Below are positions 25,088 to 34,825 of a stretch of DNA of 64,000 nucleotides, piece by piece. The notes beneath the pieces are model-generated. The model had not been told where the DNA came from, ran no database searches, and saw only the letters and a program-made list of their open reading frames with translations. Made by a program: the position numbers and the translations under genes. The stretch spans positions 1-64,000 of the forward strand of contig CAZODO010000018.1 of assembly GCA_964578605.1 (NCBI GenBank). The letters run 5' to 3'. The DNA is from JAXMHN01 sp964578605 (GTDB lineage: Bacteria > Verrucomicrobiota > Verrucomicrobiia > Limisphaerales > SIBE01). How positions within the stretch are numbered: the stretch's first letter is position 1; each line of letters opens with the position of its first letter.

Positions 25088-27700
25088 TCAGCTTTCGGTC
25101 GGGACCGAGCTGGTGGCATGCATGAAACGCGGGTCGCCGGCGGGCTTGGGCGAGGCACTCGCAGGCGCGGAACCGTGCGAGCGACGGCCCGGGTCGACTT
25201 TGACCAGGCCCGCGTCGTTCGCGACTTGGTCAAGGAACACGGCAATCAGCCGCTTGAGGTTCCGCTGCTCCCGGTCGAGGAACCAGAGCAGGGCCGGCAA
25301 CGTTAACAACAACGCCCATAGCCACGGGAACAAGGAACCTAAAAACCCAATGACCAGCAATTCCAGGCCGGCAGTCGTCCAGAAAACGGCCTTCGCGAAA
25401 AGCGTCGGAGCCGTTCGCAGGCGGCACCGGATCATTTGGCTGTCCGAAGCGAATATTTCGGCGGCCGTGGTCAGTTGCAGGTGAGACCATCGGCTCCCAT
25501 AGATCTCCAGATCATAGCTGTTCCAGCCCAGGTCGATCTTGTTTGGCCAGTCACGCTCATCCAGGCGGCGCATCACCGCTTCCAGGAAACGCACGCGATC
25601 GATCCCCTTGCCGACCCAGAACTGCAGTTCATTAGAGCTCCGCTGCCGGGCGTGCCGGCTCAAAGAATCGAGGGATTCAAACTCGGCCAGCGGACGGCGT
25701 TGGACGCTTAGCCGGCCTTGATACCTGGCCCAGCCGCGCACGATCGGCTGCAGAAAGAAGAGCAGCGCCACAAGCGGTCTCGACAACAGCCGGGAACGTC
25801 CCGCCGACAGTTCCGCTTGAGCGGCGGCAAACGAGCAGACCACCAACGGGACAAGCATCCCAGGGATCAGCAGCGGCAAAAGAATCGGGAAAACGACGCT
25901 GAGCACAAGGAGCGGCAAGACAACCAGCACATGGTACTCTAACGTGGTCACCAGCATCACCCCGAACGACGGCGGCGCCGTGTAAAGCGTCTGGAAAAAA
26001 CCACTCCCGAACGTCCCGTGGTAAATCATCCGCGACCGTGTCACCACGCCGAACTTGGCCGGGGAATAAATCCTGCCTTTCCATTGGCTGCTGCCATGCC
26101 AATTGAAGTACTCGGGATGCCGATGCACAAGCATCGCTTCCGCTTCTCCATAGCCATGCTGCTGGCGGAGGTAATCGCGCACCGTTGAGCGCCGATAATG
26201 CCAGACGAAACCACCCGGGCTAAAACCGATCCGGTAGCCGCGCTGCTGCAGGCGCCAGCAGATGTCCACGTCATCCCCGGCTTTCCGAAAGAGCGGATCA
26301 AAGCAGCCGATTTCCTCCAGGGCCCACTTATAGAACGCCATGTTGCATCCGGGGATATGCTCCGCAACCCGGTCTGTAAGCATCACGTGGGCAGGCCCCC
26401 CCGGCGATACCATGACCGCCGCCGCTACCCAGGAATCCTCGAGCGGCAGCAGATTATGCCCGCCAATCCCGACGAACCGGCTGTTTAATAAGTCCCCCAC
26501 AAGGTAATACAGCCAATCTTCGTCCGCGCGACAATCGGAGTCTGTAAACGCCACGATCTCGCCGACACTGGATTCAATGCCCGAATTGCGCGCCACGGAA
26601 AGGCCCAGGTTCGTCGCGTGCCGGACGTAACGAACGCTTGGGAATTGAGCCGCGATCTCGGGAGAGCGGTCGTTTGAACCGTCATCAACCACGATGACTT
26701 CGTAAGCGGGATAATTCAGATGCTGGAGCGACTCCAAGCATGCCTCCAGCGTTCGGGCCCCGTTGTAACTGGCAACCACCACCGAAACCATCGGGTATCG
26801 AGGCAGAGGAAAGTGGGGCGCCGCTTTGAAGCGGTCGAGGACCACGGCAAAAGCCTGCTTTGGAACGCGATCCCGGGTCGTCAGACCGAACGCCCAGTCG
26901 TCCACCTGCCTGCCGCCTCTGAACCAATCGTCGGTGTAGCTATAAACGATCGCGCCAGCCGCCCCGCCGCGATAGGTCAGTTCAAGCTTCCAGCCCAGGA
27001 TCTCCGCCTGGCGCGCTTCACCTTCCCGCAGGGAATCGATCCCGAATTCGCCGAGAACCAGCGGCTTGGCATCGGCGATCATCTGCAGGCGCGCCAGGTA
27101 ATTCTCGAACGGTTTGGGATTGTGAAGGTAAACGTTGAAGCAGTGGAAATCGATATTCTGCGGACGCAGGAACTCCGTGGGCGGGTAATTGCCAAAGGTA
27201 CAAAGGCACTCGGGTGCGATCGCCTTGACGATCCCGACCAGTTCATCAATGAACCCCGCCACCTTCGCGGCGCCGCTCCAGCGGACAATATCAGCCGGAA
27301 CCTCGTTCACCACGCTCAGCGCGAACACCGCCGGGTGCGAGGCACAAGCCAGCGCAGCCTCCCGGACCGCCCCGCACGCTTCGGCGCGAGAGGCGGCGGA
27401 TTCGAGGAAGCAAACGTCCCGATTCCAGGGCACGTCGACCAGCAACCGAAGTCCTTTCGCGCACGCAAGCTCCAAGAACCACGGGGGCGGAACCTCGTAG
27501 ACGCGTAACAAATTCCCTCCCAAGCCTTTGATATCATCCAGGTCCCTTGCCGCCTGCGCCCGCGAGGCAAATCCATGCCCTGCCGCATCCGGTGCGAAAG
27601 GGCCGTAGGTGACTCCCTTGAGGCAGAACTTCTCCGTTCCGAGGCGGAAGAACTTGCCGTCGACTCGGACACGAGGTTGCGTTGTGCTCGGACCAGACAT
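25088..27700 (-). CDS. Fusion of clan GH-A glycoside hydrolase domain and GT2 glycosyltransferase
   Basis: An 870-residue protein. Residues 1-300 form a TIM-barrel glycosidase-like domain with both catalytic motifs of clan GH-A: Asn132-Glu133 in SVVNEVP (acid/base) and Glu218 in VLGEFG (nucleophile). From about residue 303 a family 2 glycosyltransferase begins (VSVVVASYNG, VVDDGSNDRS, a TDSDC metal site, and a WRLQQRG segment), then hydrophobic helices near 580-650 and again near 800-850 with a soluble part between. There is no signal peptide, so the hydrolase domain probably faces the cytosol. It may build and trim or bind a glucan or exopolysaccharide; the product is unknown. Convergent with clpB. 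Confidence 0.85.
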   Translation of the reverse strand: MSGPSTTQPRVRVDGKFFRLGTEKFCLKGVTYGPFAPDAAGHGFASRAQAARDLDDIKGLGGNLLRVYEVPPPWFLELACAKGLRLLVDVPWNRDVCFLESAASRAEACGAVREAALACASHPAVFALSVVNEVPADIVRWSGAAKVAGFIDELVGIVKAIAPECLCTFGNYPPTEFLRPQNIDFHCFNVYLHNPKPFENYLARLQMIADAKPLVLGEFGIDSLREGEARQAEILGWKLELTYRGGAAGAIVYSYTDDWFRGGRQVDDWAFGLTTRDRVPKQAFAVVLDRFKAAPHFPLPRYPMVSVVVASYNGARTLEACLESLQHLNYPAYEVIVVDDGSNDRSPEIAAQFPSVRYVRHATNLGLSVARNSGIESSVGEIVAFTDSDCRADEDWLYYLVGDLLNSRFVGIGGHNLLPLEDSWVAAAVMVSPGGPAHVMLTDRVAEHIPGCNMAFYKWALEEIGCFDPLFRKAGDDVDICWRLQQRGYRIGFSPGGFVWHYRRSTVRDYLRQQHGYGEAEAMLVHRHPEYFNWHGSSQWKGRIYSPAKFGVVTRSRMIYHGTFGSGFFQTLYTAPPSFGVMLVTTLEYHVLVVLPLLVLSVVFPILLPLLIPGMLVPLVVCSFAAAQAELSAGRSRLLSRPLVALLFFLQPIVRGWARYQGRLSVQRRPLAEFESLDSLSRHARQRSSNELQFWVGKGIDRVRFLEAVMRRLDERDWPNKIDLGWNSYDLEIYGSRWSHLQLTTAAEIFASDSQMIRCRLRTAPTLFAKAVFWTTAGLELLVIGFLGSLFPWLWALLLTLPALLWFLDREQRNLKRLIAVFLDQVANDAGLVKVDPGRRSHGSAPASASPKPAGDPRFMHATSSVPTES

Positions 27701-27900
27701 CTGAACTTAGACGCCGCGCCAAGTAGATTTAGTCAGCCGAACAACAGGCCGGAGGAAAAGCCGCTCAAACATTTGCCCTGGATCCCTGCACGGTCCGCTC
27801 TGCCATTGTTCCATCACAGGAGCGATGCCTAGCAGAGGCGTGGCCGATACGCAAGACGGCTACTTCTTGCCTAGGCAACTCGGGCCTGATTTATTGGAGC

Positions 27901-28785
27901 ATGCCCTGGGAGAAGGTTGCCTTGATTGGCGTAGGCTTGCTTGGTGGTTCGCTCGGTCTGGCCCTGAAGCGGCGTGGCCTGGCGAAGCGGGTGCATGGTT
28001 ACGTGCGCCGGTCTTCCAGCGTCCGGGAATGCCTGGATCTCGGTATGGTGGACGAAGCCACCCAGGACCTGCTTTCTGCGGTCAAGGGCGCTGACCTGGT
28101 GGTCTTGTGCACACCCCTCTCACAAATGCGCGAACTCGCGGTGGGCATGGCTCCCGCCCTCGGACGCGGCGCCTTGGTTACCGACGTGGGAAGCGTCAAA
28201 GCAAGCGCCGTCCGCCAGGTTGAGCCACTGGTCACAGCCACGGGAGCTTGCTTTGTGGGAAGTCATCCGATGGCGGGATCGGAAAGAATGGGGGCTCGAG
28301 CCGCCCAACCTTCGCTTTTCAACCAGGCCATCTGTGTCATCACACCCACTCCCCGCTCCACTCCGGACGCCGTGCACGCGGTCAAGACGCTCTGGCAATC
28401 GGTGGGATGCGAGGTGCTTACCTTGAGCCCCGAAGTGCATGACGAATTCGTCAGCCGTTCCAGTCATCTGCCGCATGTCGTCGCCGCCGAGCTTGCCAAT
28501 TACGTTCTCAGCCCGGCTTATCCCCGCGAACAAGCCTTGTTGTGCGCCAACGGGTTCCGGGACACCACCCGGATTGCCTCCGGATCGCCTGACATGTGGC
28601 GCGATATCGCGATGGCCAACCGGAAGAACCTGGCCCGGGTGCTCGGGGTCTTTATCGAAGACCTGCAAGAACTGCAATTGGCGCTCGAAAGAGGTGATGC
28701 GAAGACCATCGCCGAGTTCTTCGAGACGGCCAAGCATCGTCGCGACCAGTGGTGCAGCCAAAAGGCGTCCCCATCCCCCGAGTGA
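27901..28785 (+). CDS. tyrA: Prephenate dehydrogenase
   Basis: NAD(P)-dependent oxidative decarboxylation of prephenate to 4-hydroxyphenylpyruvate in tyrosine synthesis. The 294-residue product has the Rossmann motif IGVGLLGGSLGLALKR (residues 9-24), DVGSVK, GSHPMAGSE, and the helical C-terminal domain with FVSRSSHLPHVVA and GFRDTTRIASGSPDMW. It begins a plus-strand run of aromatic amino acid genes with aroA 43 nt downstream. Cyclohexadienyl dehydrogenase activity on arogenate is possible. Confidence 0.93.
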   Translation: MPWEKVALIGVGLLGGSLGLALKRRGLAKRVHGYVRRSSSVRECLDLGMVDEATQDLLSAVKGADLVVLCTPLSQMRELAVGMAPALGRGALVTDVGSVKASAVRQVEPLVTATGACFVGSHPMAGSERMGARAAQPSLFNQAICVITPTPRSTPDAVHAVKTLWQSVGCEVLTLSPEVHDEFVSRSSHLPHVVAAELANYVLSPAYPREQALLCANGFRDTTRIASGSPDMWRDIAMANRKNLARVLGVFIEDLQELQLALERGDAKTIAEFFETAKHRRDQWCSQKASPSPE

Positions 28786-28828
28786 AGACGCGTCCGCCCT
28801 TCATCCAACATCCTTTTCCGCCTGCGTC

Positions 28829-30121
28829 ATGCCGCTCCCTGACCTAATCGAGATCGTGCCATTGACCCATCCGGTCACGGCTGAGGTCGCCGTCCCGGGT
28901 TCGAAGAGCCTCACCAATCGCGCGCTGGTCCTGGCCGCCCTGGGTGCCGGAGAGACCGTGCTGCATGGAGCTTTATGGAGCGAAGACACCCAAGTGATGA
29001 CCGAGGCGCTCGGCCGGTTAGGATTCAGTGTCCGCGTCGAACCGGACCCGGCAGAGCCGTGCAATCGCACCGTGCGTGTTGAAGGCTTGGGAGGCAGAAT
29101 CCCCCGATCCGGGACCGTCGCGAGCCCTCTCGAGCTATTCGTGGGCAATGCCGGCACGGCGGCACGGTTTCTGTCCGCCCTCGTTTGCCTGGGGCATGGG
29201 GCCTACCGCCTGGAGGGTGTGCCTCGAATGCGGCAACGTCCGCAATCGGAGCTTTTCCAGGCGCTTCGGCAGCTTGGATACGAAGTCCTGACCCCCAATG
29301 ACAAGCTCCCGGCCATGGTGATTGGCAAGGGACCACGGTCTGCCTCGTGCCAGGTAAGCGTTGCGAAAAGCTCGCAGTTTGCCTCGGCGCTCTTGCTGTG
29401 TGCCCGGGCCGGGGAATGGGAAGTCGAGGTCGCCGGCGAGAATGCGGAGGAGGTTCCCTATGTCGAAATGACGCGACGGCTCGCGACCGTGTTCCCTGCC
29501 CAGGGCGGCGCTTTCGCGATTGAACCGGACGCCTCGAGCGGCAGTTATTTCATCGCGGCCGGCCACCTCCTGCGAGCGGGCGCCTCCGGCGAGCCTTCGC
29601 GGATCACGGTTCCCAGCTGGCCTTCGTCCGGGTGGCAGGTGGACGCCCGGTTTCCACGATACCTTCCCCTGCCGCGCCAGGTCTCGCGCAACCACGACCT
29701 TGGCGATAGCATCATGACCGCCATCGTCCTTGCGCCATGGGCTCCGCACGCGGTCCAGTTCACGGACTTGGCACGACTGCGCGTCCAGGAATGTGAGCGC
29801 GTGGCTGCGCTCCGGAAGGAACTCTCGCAATGCGGCGCCCAGGTGGTGGAAAAAGGGAACACGCTGACCGTGAGCCCGTCCCGGTTGCATGGCGCAACGG
29901 TGGAGACCTATGACGACCATCGCATGGCGATGTGTTTTGCGATTCTTGGATTGAAAGTCCCCGGCATTCGCATCAAGAATCCAGCGTGCGTGAAGAAGAC
30001 GTTTCCCAATTTCTTTCAGAAGCTCGCGGACGCCCCGCCCCGGGGCCTCGGCGCCACCCTTCTCGACGCGCATACCGGCCAACCTCTCCGCTTGCACACT
30101 CTTTTCGCCGACCCGGCTTAG
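28829..30121 (+). CDS. aroA: 3-phosphoshikimate 1-carboxyvinyltransferase (EPSP synthase)
   Basis: Joins shikimate-3-phosphate and PEP in chorismate synthesis. The 430-residue product has the substrate-binding VPGSKSLTNRALVLAALG, the GNAGTAARFL motif, RMRQRP, DASSGSYFIAAG, and LRVQECERVAALRKEL near the end with DDHRMAM. The ATG at 28829 is clear; reading further upstream would overlap tyrA. It is followed 4 nt later by cmk. Confidence 0.96.
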   Translation: MPLPDLIEIVPLTHPVTAEVAVPGSKSLTNRALVLAALGAGETVLHGALWSEDTQVMTEALGRLGFSVRVEPDPAEPCNRTVRVEGLGGRIPRSGTVASPLELFVGNAGTAARFLSALVCLGHGAYRLEGVPRMRQRPQSELFQALRQLGYEVLTPNDKLPAMVIGKGPRSASCQVSVAKSSQFASALLLCARAGEWEVEVAGENAEEVPYVEMTRRLATVFPAQGGAFAIEPDASSGSYFIAAGHLLRAGASGEPSRITVPSWPSSGWQVDARFPRYLPLPRQVSRNHDLGDSIMTAIVLAPWAPHAVQFTDLARLRVQECERVAALRKELSQCGAQVVEKGNTLTVSPSRLHGATVETYDDHRMAMCFAILGLKVPGIRIKNPACVKKTFPNFFQKLADAPPRGLGATLLDAHTGQPLRLHTLFADPA

Positions 30122-30125
30122 ACGC

Positions 30126-30779
30126 GTGAGCCAGCCTATTGTCATCGCGATCGATGGAACGGCCGCCAGCGGCAAGAGCACCAATGCCAAAGGCGTGGCC
30201 AAGTCGCTCGGGTTTATCTACGTCGATACCGGGGCCATGTACCGCACTCTGGCGTGGTACTGCCTTCAGAAACACGTCGATGCGCTTGATGCTTCCGCCG
30301 TCGCCGCGCTTTGCCGTCGCTGGAAAACCACCCTCGAATGCGTGGAAGGCGAAGTGCGTTTGCTGGTGGACAGGTACTATCCCGCCAAAGAGATCCGCAC
30401 CGGCGAAACCAGCGCCGCGGTTCCTCACGTGGCGGCAGTCCCCAGGGTCCGCCAATGGATGAAGAAGAAACAGCGGGAATGCACTCGGTTTGGCAATCTC
30501 GTCATGGAAGGCCGGGATATCGGCTCGAACGTCTTCCCGGAAACCGATTTCAAGTTCTACCTCGACGCATCGCTCGACGAGCGTTCTAAAAGGCGGGCCG
30601 CCGAAGGGATCAAGGAAAACCTCGCCGCGCGCGACAAGCGGGACAGCCAGCGCCGGGCTGCGCCCCTGATCGTCCCCCTCGGGGCCATGGTCATCAACAC
30701 CTCCGGACTGACCCCCGAGCAATCGACCCGCCTGATCCTCGACGAAATCCAGCGCCGCCTGAAAGCGTCCACCCGGTAA
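30126..30779 (+). CDS. cmk: Cytidylate kinase
   Basis: Phosphorylates CMP and dCMP. The 217-residue product has the P-loop GTAASGKST (residues 11-19), YVDTGAMYR, the substrate-binding GRDIGSNVFP, and a lid with RRAAEGIKEN. The start is GTG at 30126, 4 nt after the aroA stop. The order aroA-cmk is also found in many other bacteria, which supports the assignment. Confidence 0.96.
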   Translation: MSQPIVIAIDGTAASGKSTNAKGVAKSLGFIYVDTGAMYRTLAWYCLQKHVDALDASAVAALCRRWKTTLECVEGEVRLLVDRYYPAKEIRTGETSAAVPHVAAVPRVRQWMKKKQRECTRFGNLVMEGRDIGSNVFPETDFKFYLDASLDERSKRRAAEGIKENLAARDKRDSQRRAAPLIVPLGAMVINTSGLTPEQSTRLILDEIQRRLKASTR

Positions 30780-30789
30780 GCGCCTTTCG

Positions 30790-31473
30790 ATGGCCACTCC
30801 CCAGCCCATGCGATTCCTTTACCGGCTGGGATGGCTTTTCTTTCGGCTGATCTTCGCGACCTACTTCCGCCGGCGCTATTTCAATGCCGGCCGCGTCCCG
30901 CTCTCAGGTCCCGTAATCCTGGCATCGAATCACGCGAGCTTTTTCGATCCGCCCTTGGTCGGCTCGGCCCTTGCCCGGCCTCTGAGTTACCTGGCCCGCG
31001 ATACCCTGTTCCGCTTTCCGGGGCTGGGCGCCCTCCTCCGCTCGTGGAATGCCGTCCCGGTCGACCGCGAAGGCGGCGGCGCGGCGGGTTTGCGCCAGAT
31101 CCTGGACGCCCTGCAAGCCGGCAACGCGATCATTATCTTCCCCGAAGGCACCCGGACACGCGACGGCCAATTGCAGCGCGCCCGCGCCGGGATCGGCCTG
31201 ATGGTGCTCAAATCCGCTGCCCCCGTCGTCCCAGTCCGCGTTTTCGGCACCTATGAGGCTTACGGACGCCACCTCCGCTTTCCGCGCCCAAAGCCGTTAA
31301 CGGTCAAGTTCGGGACGCCTCTCGATTTCTCGGCCTTGCGCGCCGAAGCCCGCACCTGTCCCAAGGCGCGCCTGAAAGAGATCTACCAGGAGGTCGCCGA
31401 CGCCACCATGGCGTCCATCGCGAAGCTTGAACCTGTCGAAGACGCGGAAAGCGCGCGCGCAGCAACCTCGTGA
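30790..31473 (+). CDS. plsC: 1-acyl-sn-glycerol-3-phosphate acyltransferase
   Basis: Adds the second acyl chain to make phosphatidic acid. The 227-residue product has an N-terminal hydrophobic segment, the catalytic block NHASFFDPP (HX4D), the glycerol-phosphate-binding FPEGTRTRDG, and PVVPVRVFGTYE. It starts 10 nt after cmk, so the two are probably cotranscribed. Confidence 0.93.
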   Translation: MATPQPMRFLYRLGWLFFRLIFATYFRRRYFNAGRVPLSGPVILASNHASFFDPPLVGSALARPLSYLARDTLFRFPGLGALLRSWNAVPVDREGGGAAGLRQILDALQAGNAIIIFPEGTRTRDGQLQRARAGIGLMVLKSAAPVVPVRVFGTYEAYGRHLRFPRPKPLTVKFGTPLDFSALRAEARTCPKARLKEIYQEVADATMASIAKLEPVEDAESARAATS

Positions 31474-31507
31474 TTGTCTTGCCGCCGGCAGCTTGTATGC
31501 TCCGCGA

Positions 31508-33763
31508 ATGCGTCATTCAGCACGTGTGCTCGCCATCCTCGTATTCGGCGCTCTTTCCAGCACCATGACCATCCCTGCCGGGCTCCAGGACCGCGACCTT
31601 CGCAACGCGCAGTACCTTCGCGACCACGCCGAAACCCGCGGGTTCAACCTTGGCCGCCCCACCCGCGCCCAGCCCACCCCCGACGGCAGTGCGGTCCTTT
31701 ATCTCCGCGCCAAGGCCCGCGTTCCGAAGCTCGAGCTGTATGAATTTGACGTGGCGTCGCGCGAGAACCGGCTCCTCCTCGCGCCGGAGGATGTCCTCAA
31801 AGGCGCCGAGGAAAAGCTTTCGCCCGAGGAGAAGGCGCTTCGGGAACGCATGCGGATCAGCGTGGGCGGCTTTGCCGATTTTCAGCTTTCGGAAGACGGC
31901 CGGCGCATTCTCCTGAGTCTCTCGGGGAATCTGTATGTTGTGGAGCGTGCCGGCAGGGCGGTTCAGGAACTCGTGACAAGTGGCTCGCCCGTGGACCCGA
32001 AGTTCTCGCCCGACGGCCAGCGCGTGGCCTACATCGTGGGCCATGACGTGTTCGTTTATGACCTCGCCAGCGGCAAGGAACAGCGCGTCACCCAAGGCGG
32101 TTCCGAAACCCTCTCCCACGGCCTCGCGGAATTCGTCGCCCGCGAGGAAATGCAGCGCTTTTCCGGTTATTGGTGGTCGCCCGATTCGCGCTCGATCGCC
32201 TGCCAGGAAACGGACAGTTCGGAAGTCGAAATCTGGCATGTCGCCGATCCCGCGAAACCCGAAGCCGCCCCCTACCCCACCCGCTATCCGCGCCCGGGCA
32301 AAGCCAACGCGAAGGTCCGCCTCGGTGTCGTGCCGCTCGCCGGGGGTGAAACGGTGTGGATCCCTTGGGACCGCGAGCGTTACCCGTACCTGGCGACCGT
32401 TCGATGGGAAAAGCACGGTCCCCTCACCCTCGCGGTTCAGACCCGGGACCATAAGGAGCTCCGTTTGCTTACCGCCGATCCTGCGACCGGCCAAACCACT
32501 CTTCTGCTGACCGAACGCGACGCCGCCTGGGTCAGCCTGCGGCAGGACACTCCGCGCTGGCTTGTGAACAACCAGGGTTTCATCTGGGCCAGCGAAAAGC
32601 CCGGCGCGAGCTGGCAACTGGAGTGGCGCACGCCTTCGGGCGATCTGCGGCGGGTCCTCGTTCCGCCGAACGCCGGTTTCCGGTCCCTCCTCCATGTCGA
32701 CCCGGTCCACGGCGCCGTCGCTTTTACCGCACGGCCGGATCCGACTCAATGGAAGGTTTTCCGGGCGACCCTCGACGGCAGCGAGTATGTCGAATTGACG
32801 CGTGAACCCGGATGCCACGGCGCCAGCTTCGACGACCAGCAGACGGTCTATGCGCATGCCACGGTGAGCCTGCAGGACATGCCCCGGACCTTCGTCCGCA
32901 ACCGGGAGGGTTCGCTCCTGGCCGAACTGCCGTCCGTGGCTGACGAACCGCCGCTCACGCCCAACGTCGAGCTGGTCAAGGCGGGCCAGGGCGCCGGGTT
33001 CCATGCCGCGCTTGTTCGGCCACGCGATTTCGATCCCGCACGCCGCTATCCTGTCCTGTTGTATGTCTATGGCGGGCCGCTTCCGGACTGGTCTTCGGGG
33101 GTCGTGGTAGCGTCCAAGCCATCCTGGCTCCTGGCGCAATGGATCGCGGATCAAGGTTTCATCATTGTGAGTGTCGATGGGCGTGGCACCCCCGGCCGAG
33201 GGCATGATTGGGAGCGCGCGATCTACAAGAAGTTCGGCTCCGTCCCCCTGGAAGACCAAGTCGCCGGCCTCCGGGCCCTGGGGCAACGGTTTCGCGAGCT
33301 CGACCTGGACCGTGCAGGCATCTACGGCTGGTCTTTCGGGGGTTACCTTTCCGCCCTCGCGGTTCTCAAAGAGCCCGGCATCTTCAAAGCCGCGTTCGCC
33401 GGAGCGCCTCCGACTGATTGGTACGATTACGACACCCATTATACCGAGCAATATCTCGGCATCCCGCCCGCCGACGCCGCCGCCTACGAGGAGGGTTCGC
33501 TCCTGCCCCTGGCTCCGAAATTGACCCGTCCGCTGCTGCTGATTCACGGGACCGGCGACGATAACGTCTATTTCCGCCACAGCTTGAGGCTGGTCGACGC
33601 GCTCTTTCGGGCCGGCAAAAAGGCCGAGATTCTCCCGCTCTCTGGACTGACTCACATGGTGCCCGACCCCGTGGTTAACGAGCAGCTTTACTCGCGCCTG
33701 GTCCGCTTCTTCCAGGAGCACCTCACTGCAGCCCGAACGGACGCCCCAGGGCGAACGCCTTAG
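31508..33763 (+). CDS. Dipeptidyl peptidase IV-like S9 peptidase
   Basis: An exported serine peptidase of 751 residues. A signal peptide (about 1-25) is followed by the DPP-IV beta-propeller (about 60-520), which contains the double-Glu motif FVAREEMQRFSGYWWSPD that binds the peptide N-terminus, and then the alpha/beta hydrolase domain. The catalytic triad is Ser609 in GWSFGGY, an Asp near 682 in GTGDDNV, and a His near 715 in LTHMV. It probably removes N-terminal dipeptides in the periplasm. It follows plsC by 34 nt. Confidence 0.93.
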   Translation: MRHSARVLAILVFGALSSTMTIPAGLQDRDLRNAQYLRDHAETRGFNLGRPTRAQPTPDGSAVLYLRAKARVPKLELYEFDVASRENRLLLAPEDVLKGAEEKLSPEEKALRERMRISVGGFADFQLSEDGRRILLSLSGNLYVVERAGRAVQELVTSGSPVDPKFSPDGQRVAYIVGHDVFVYDLASGKEQRVTQGGSETLSHGLAEFVAREEMQRFSGYWWSPDSRSIACQETDSSEVEIWHVADPAKPEAAPYPTRYPRPGKANAKVRLGVVPLAGGETVWIPWDRERYPYLATVRWEKHGPLTLAVQTRDHKELRLLTADPATGQTTLLLTERDAAWVSLRQDTPRWLVNNQGFIWASEKPGASWQLEWRTPSGDLRRVLVPPNAGFRSLLHVDPVHGAVAFTARPDPTQWKVFRATLDGSEYVELTREPGCHGASFDDQQTVYAHATVSLQDMPRTFVRNREGSLLAELPSVADEPPLTPNVELVKAGQGAGFHAALVRPRDFDPARRYPVLLYVYGGPLPDWSSGVVVASKPSWLLAQWIADQGFIIVSVDGRGTPGRGHDWERAIYKKFGSVPLEDQVAGLRALGQRFRELDLDRAGIYGWSFGGYLSALAVLKEPGIFKAAFAGAPPTDWYDYDTHYTEQYLGIPPADAAAYEEGSLLPLAPKLTRPLLLIHGTGDDNVYFRHSLRLVDALFRAGKKAEILPLSGLTHMVPDPVVNEQLYSRLVRFFQEHLTAARTDAPGRTP

Positions 33764-33841
33764 GTTATCCAGTGATCCGTGGTGTTGAGGCTGGATGGTT
33801 ACGGCTTGGCTGCGCCGCAGGATCGGCAGCTATCCGGGCCG

Positions 33842-34684
33842 CTACCCTGACCCGTTCTCCGCGATTTCGGTCCCCTGCTCCAACCGGCCCCGGAACTGCA
33901 GGCGCCGGGCAGTCTCCCAGCAGATGAGCGCCCAAAGACACCCGGCAGTCCAACCGGAGAGCACGTCGGTCGGCCAATGAACCCCAAGATAGACGCGGCT
34001 CACCCCAACGAGCCCGGTGGCCAGGAATGCCATGAGCAAAAGGTAAGCCTTCAATCGCCGCTTGGGCTGAACCCGTGCCATCAATGCCCCCAATGTCAGA
34101 TAAACCACCGCCGAATTCATCGAATGGCCGCTGGGAAAGCTGGTCGTTCTCACATACGAACCATGCGGGACAAGGTCAGGACGCGGACGATCGAAAGCCC
34201 TTTTCAGGCCCAGGCTAAGGAAGAAGCCCCCTCCCACGGCAACGATCAGAAACACGGCCGTCCGATATTGCCCTTGAAGGAGCAGGAAGCCCACGGCCGC
34301 GGCTGAGAGGAGGAAGACCGTGCCCACGCCGCCAAACGCGCTCATATCGCGCCCCACCTCTTCAACCCATTGGGGTCCAATCGGATCCGCCAGATTATCC
34401 GTGTGTCTCAAAGCCAGGAGCACCGTGCGATCGAACGCCCCGGTCTTTCCATGCACCACGCTGTTGGCTAATTCCGCGAAAATCCAGATACCCGCGGCGA
34501 GAAGGGTTGCGGTGACCAGGAGCCCTCGCTCGTGTTGGCCGACCCAGACCATTAAGGAGACCACCCGCCAGCGTTTCCAGTTGGACTTGTTCAGGAATTG
34601 CATGGAGCCGAATCGGTGCAGGAGAGCATAGGGCGGGGTGAAGCAAGAATCCAGCCAGAAAATCGAACTGGGCTGCATCCGCAT
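33842..34684 (-). CDS. PAP2 family membrane phosphatase
   Basis: A 280-residue polytopic protein with the three motifs of the phosphatidic acid phosphatase type 2 family: KRAFDRPRP, PSGHSMNSA, and SRVYLGVHWPTD with the catalytic His. About six hydrophobic helices are visible. Likely substrates are undecaprenyl diphosphate or phosphatidylglycerol phosphate; the sequence does not decide. Confidence 0.9.
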   Translation of the reverse strand: MRMQPSSIFWLDSCFTPPYALLHRFGSMQFLNKSNWKRWRVVSLMVWVGQHERGLLVTATLLAAGIWIFAELANSVVHGKTGAFDRTVLLALRHTDNLADPIGPQWVEEVGRDMSAFGGVGTVFLLSAAAVGFLLLQGQYRTAVFLIVAVGGGFFLSLGLKRAFDRPRPDLVPHGSYVRTTSFPSGHSMNSAVVYLTLGALMARVQPKRRLKAYLLLMAFLATGLVGVSRVYLGVHWPTDVLSGWTAGCLWALICWETARRLQFRGRLEQGTEIAENGSG

Positions 34685-34825
34685 TTAAGCTAATTCTTTT
34701 TAGCGTGCGAACGCGTAAGAACGGCTTCATGGCCGGTTATTCCGGTTTCCTGGCGTCGATTGACGGGTAAAACGCGGCCGTTCCAGGCTGAATCTTGCGG
34801 TGGATCCGAATCTGCGACCGGTTCG

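Noticed and set aside
28439..28828. N-terminal extension of aroA
   Set aside because: It overlaps tyrA in another frame and is Ser/Arg/Pro-rich; EPSP synthase homology begins just after the ATG at 28829.
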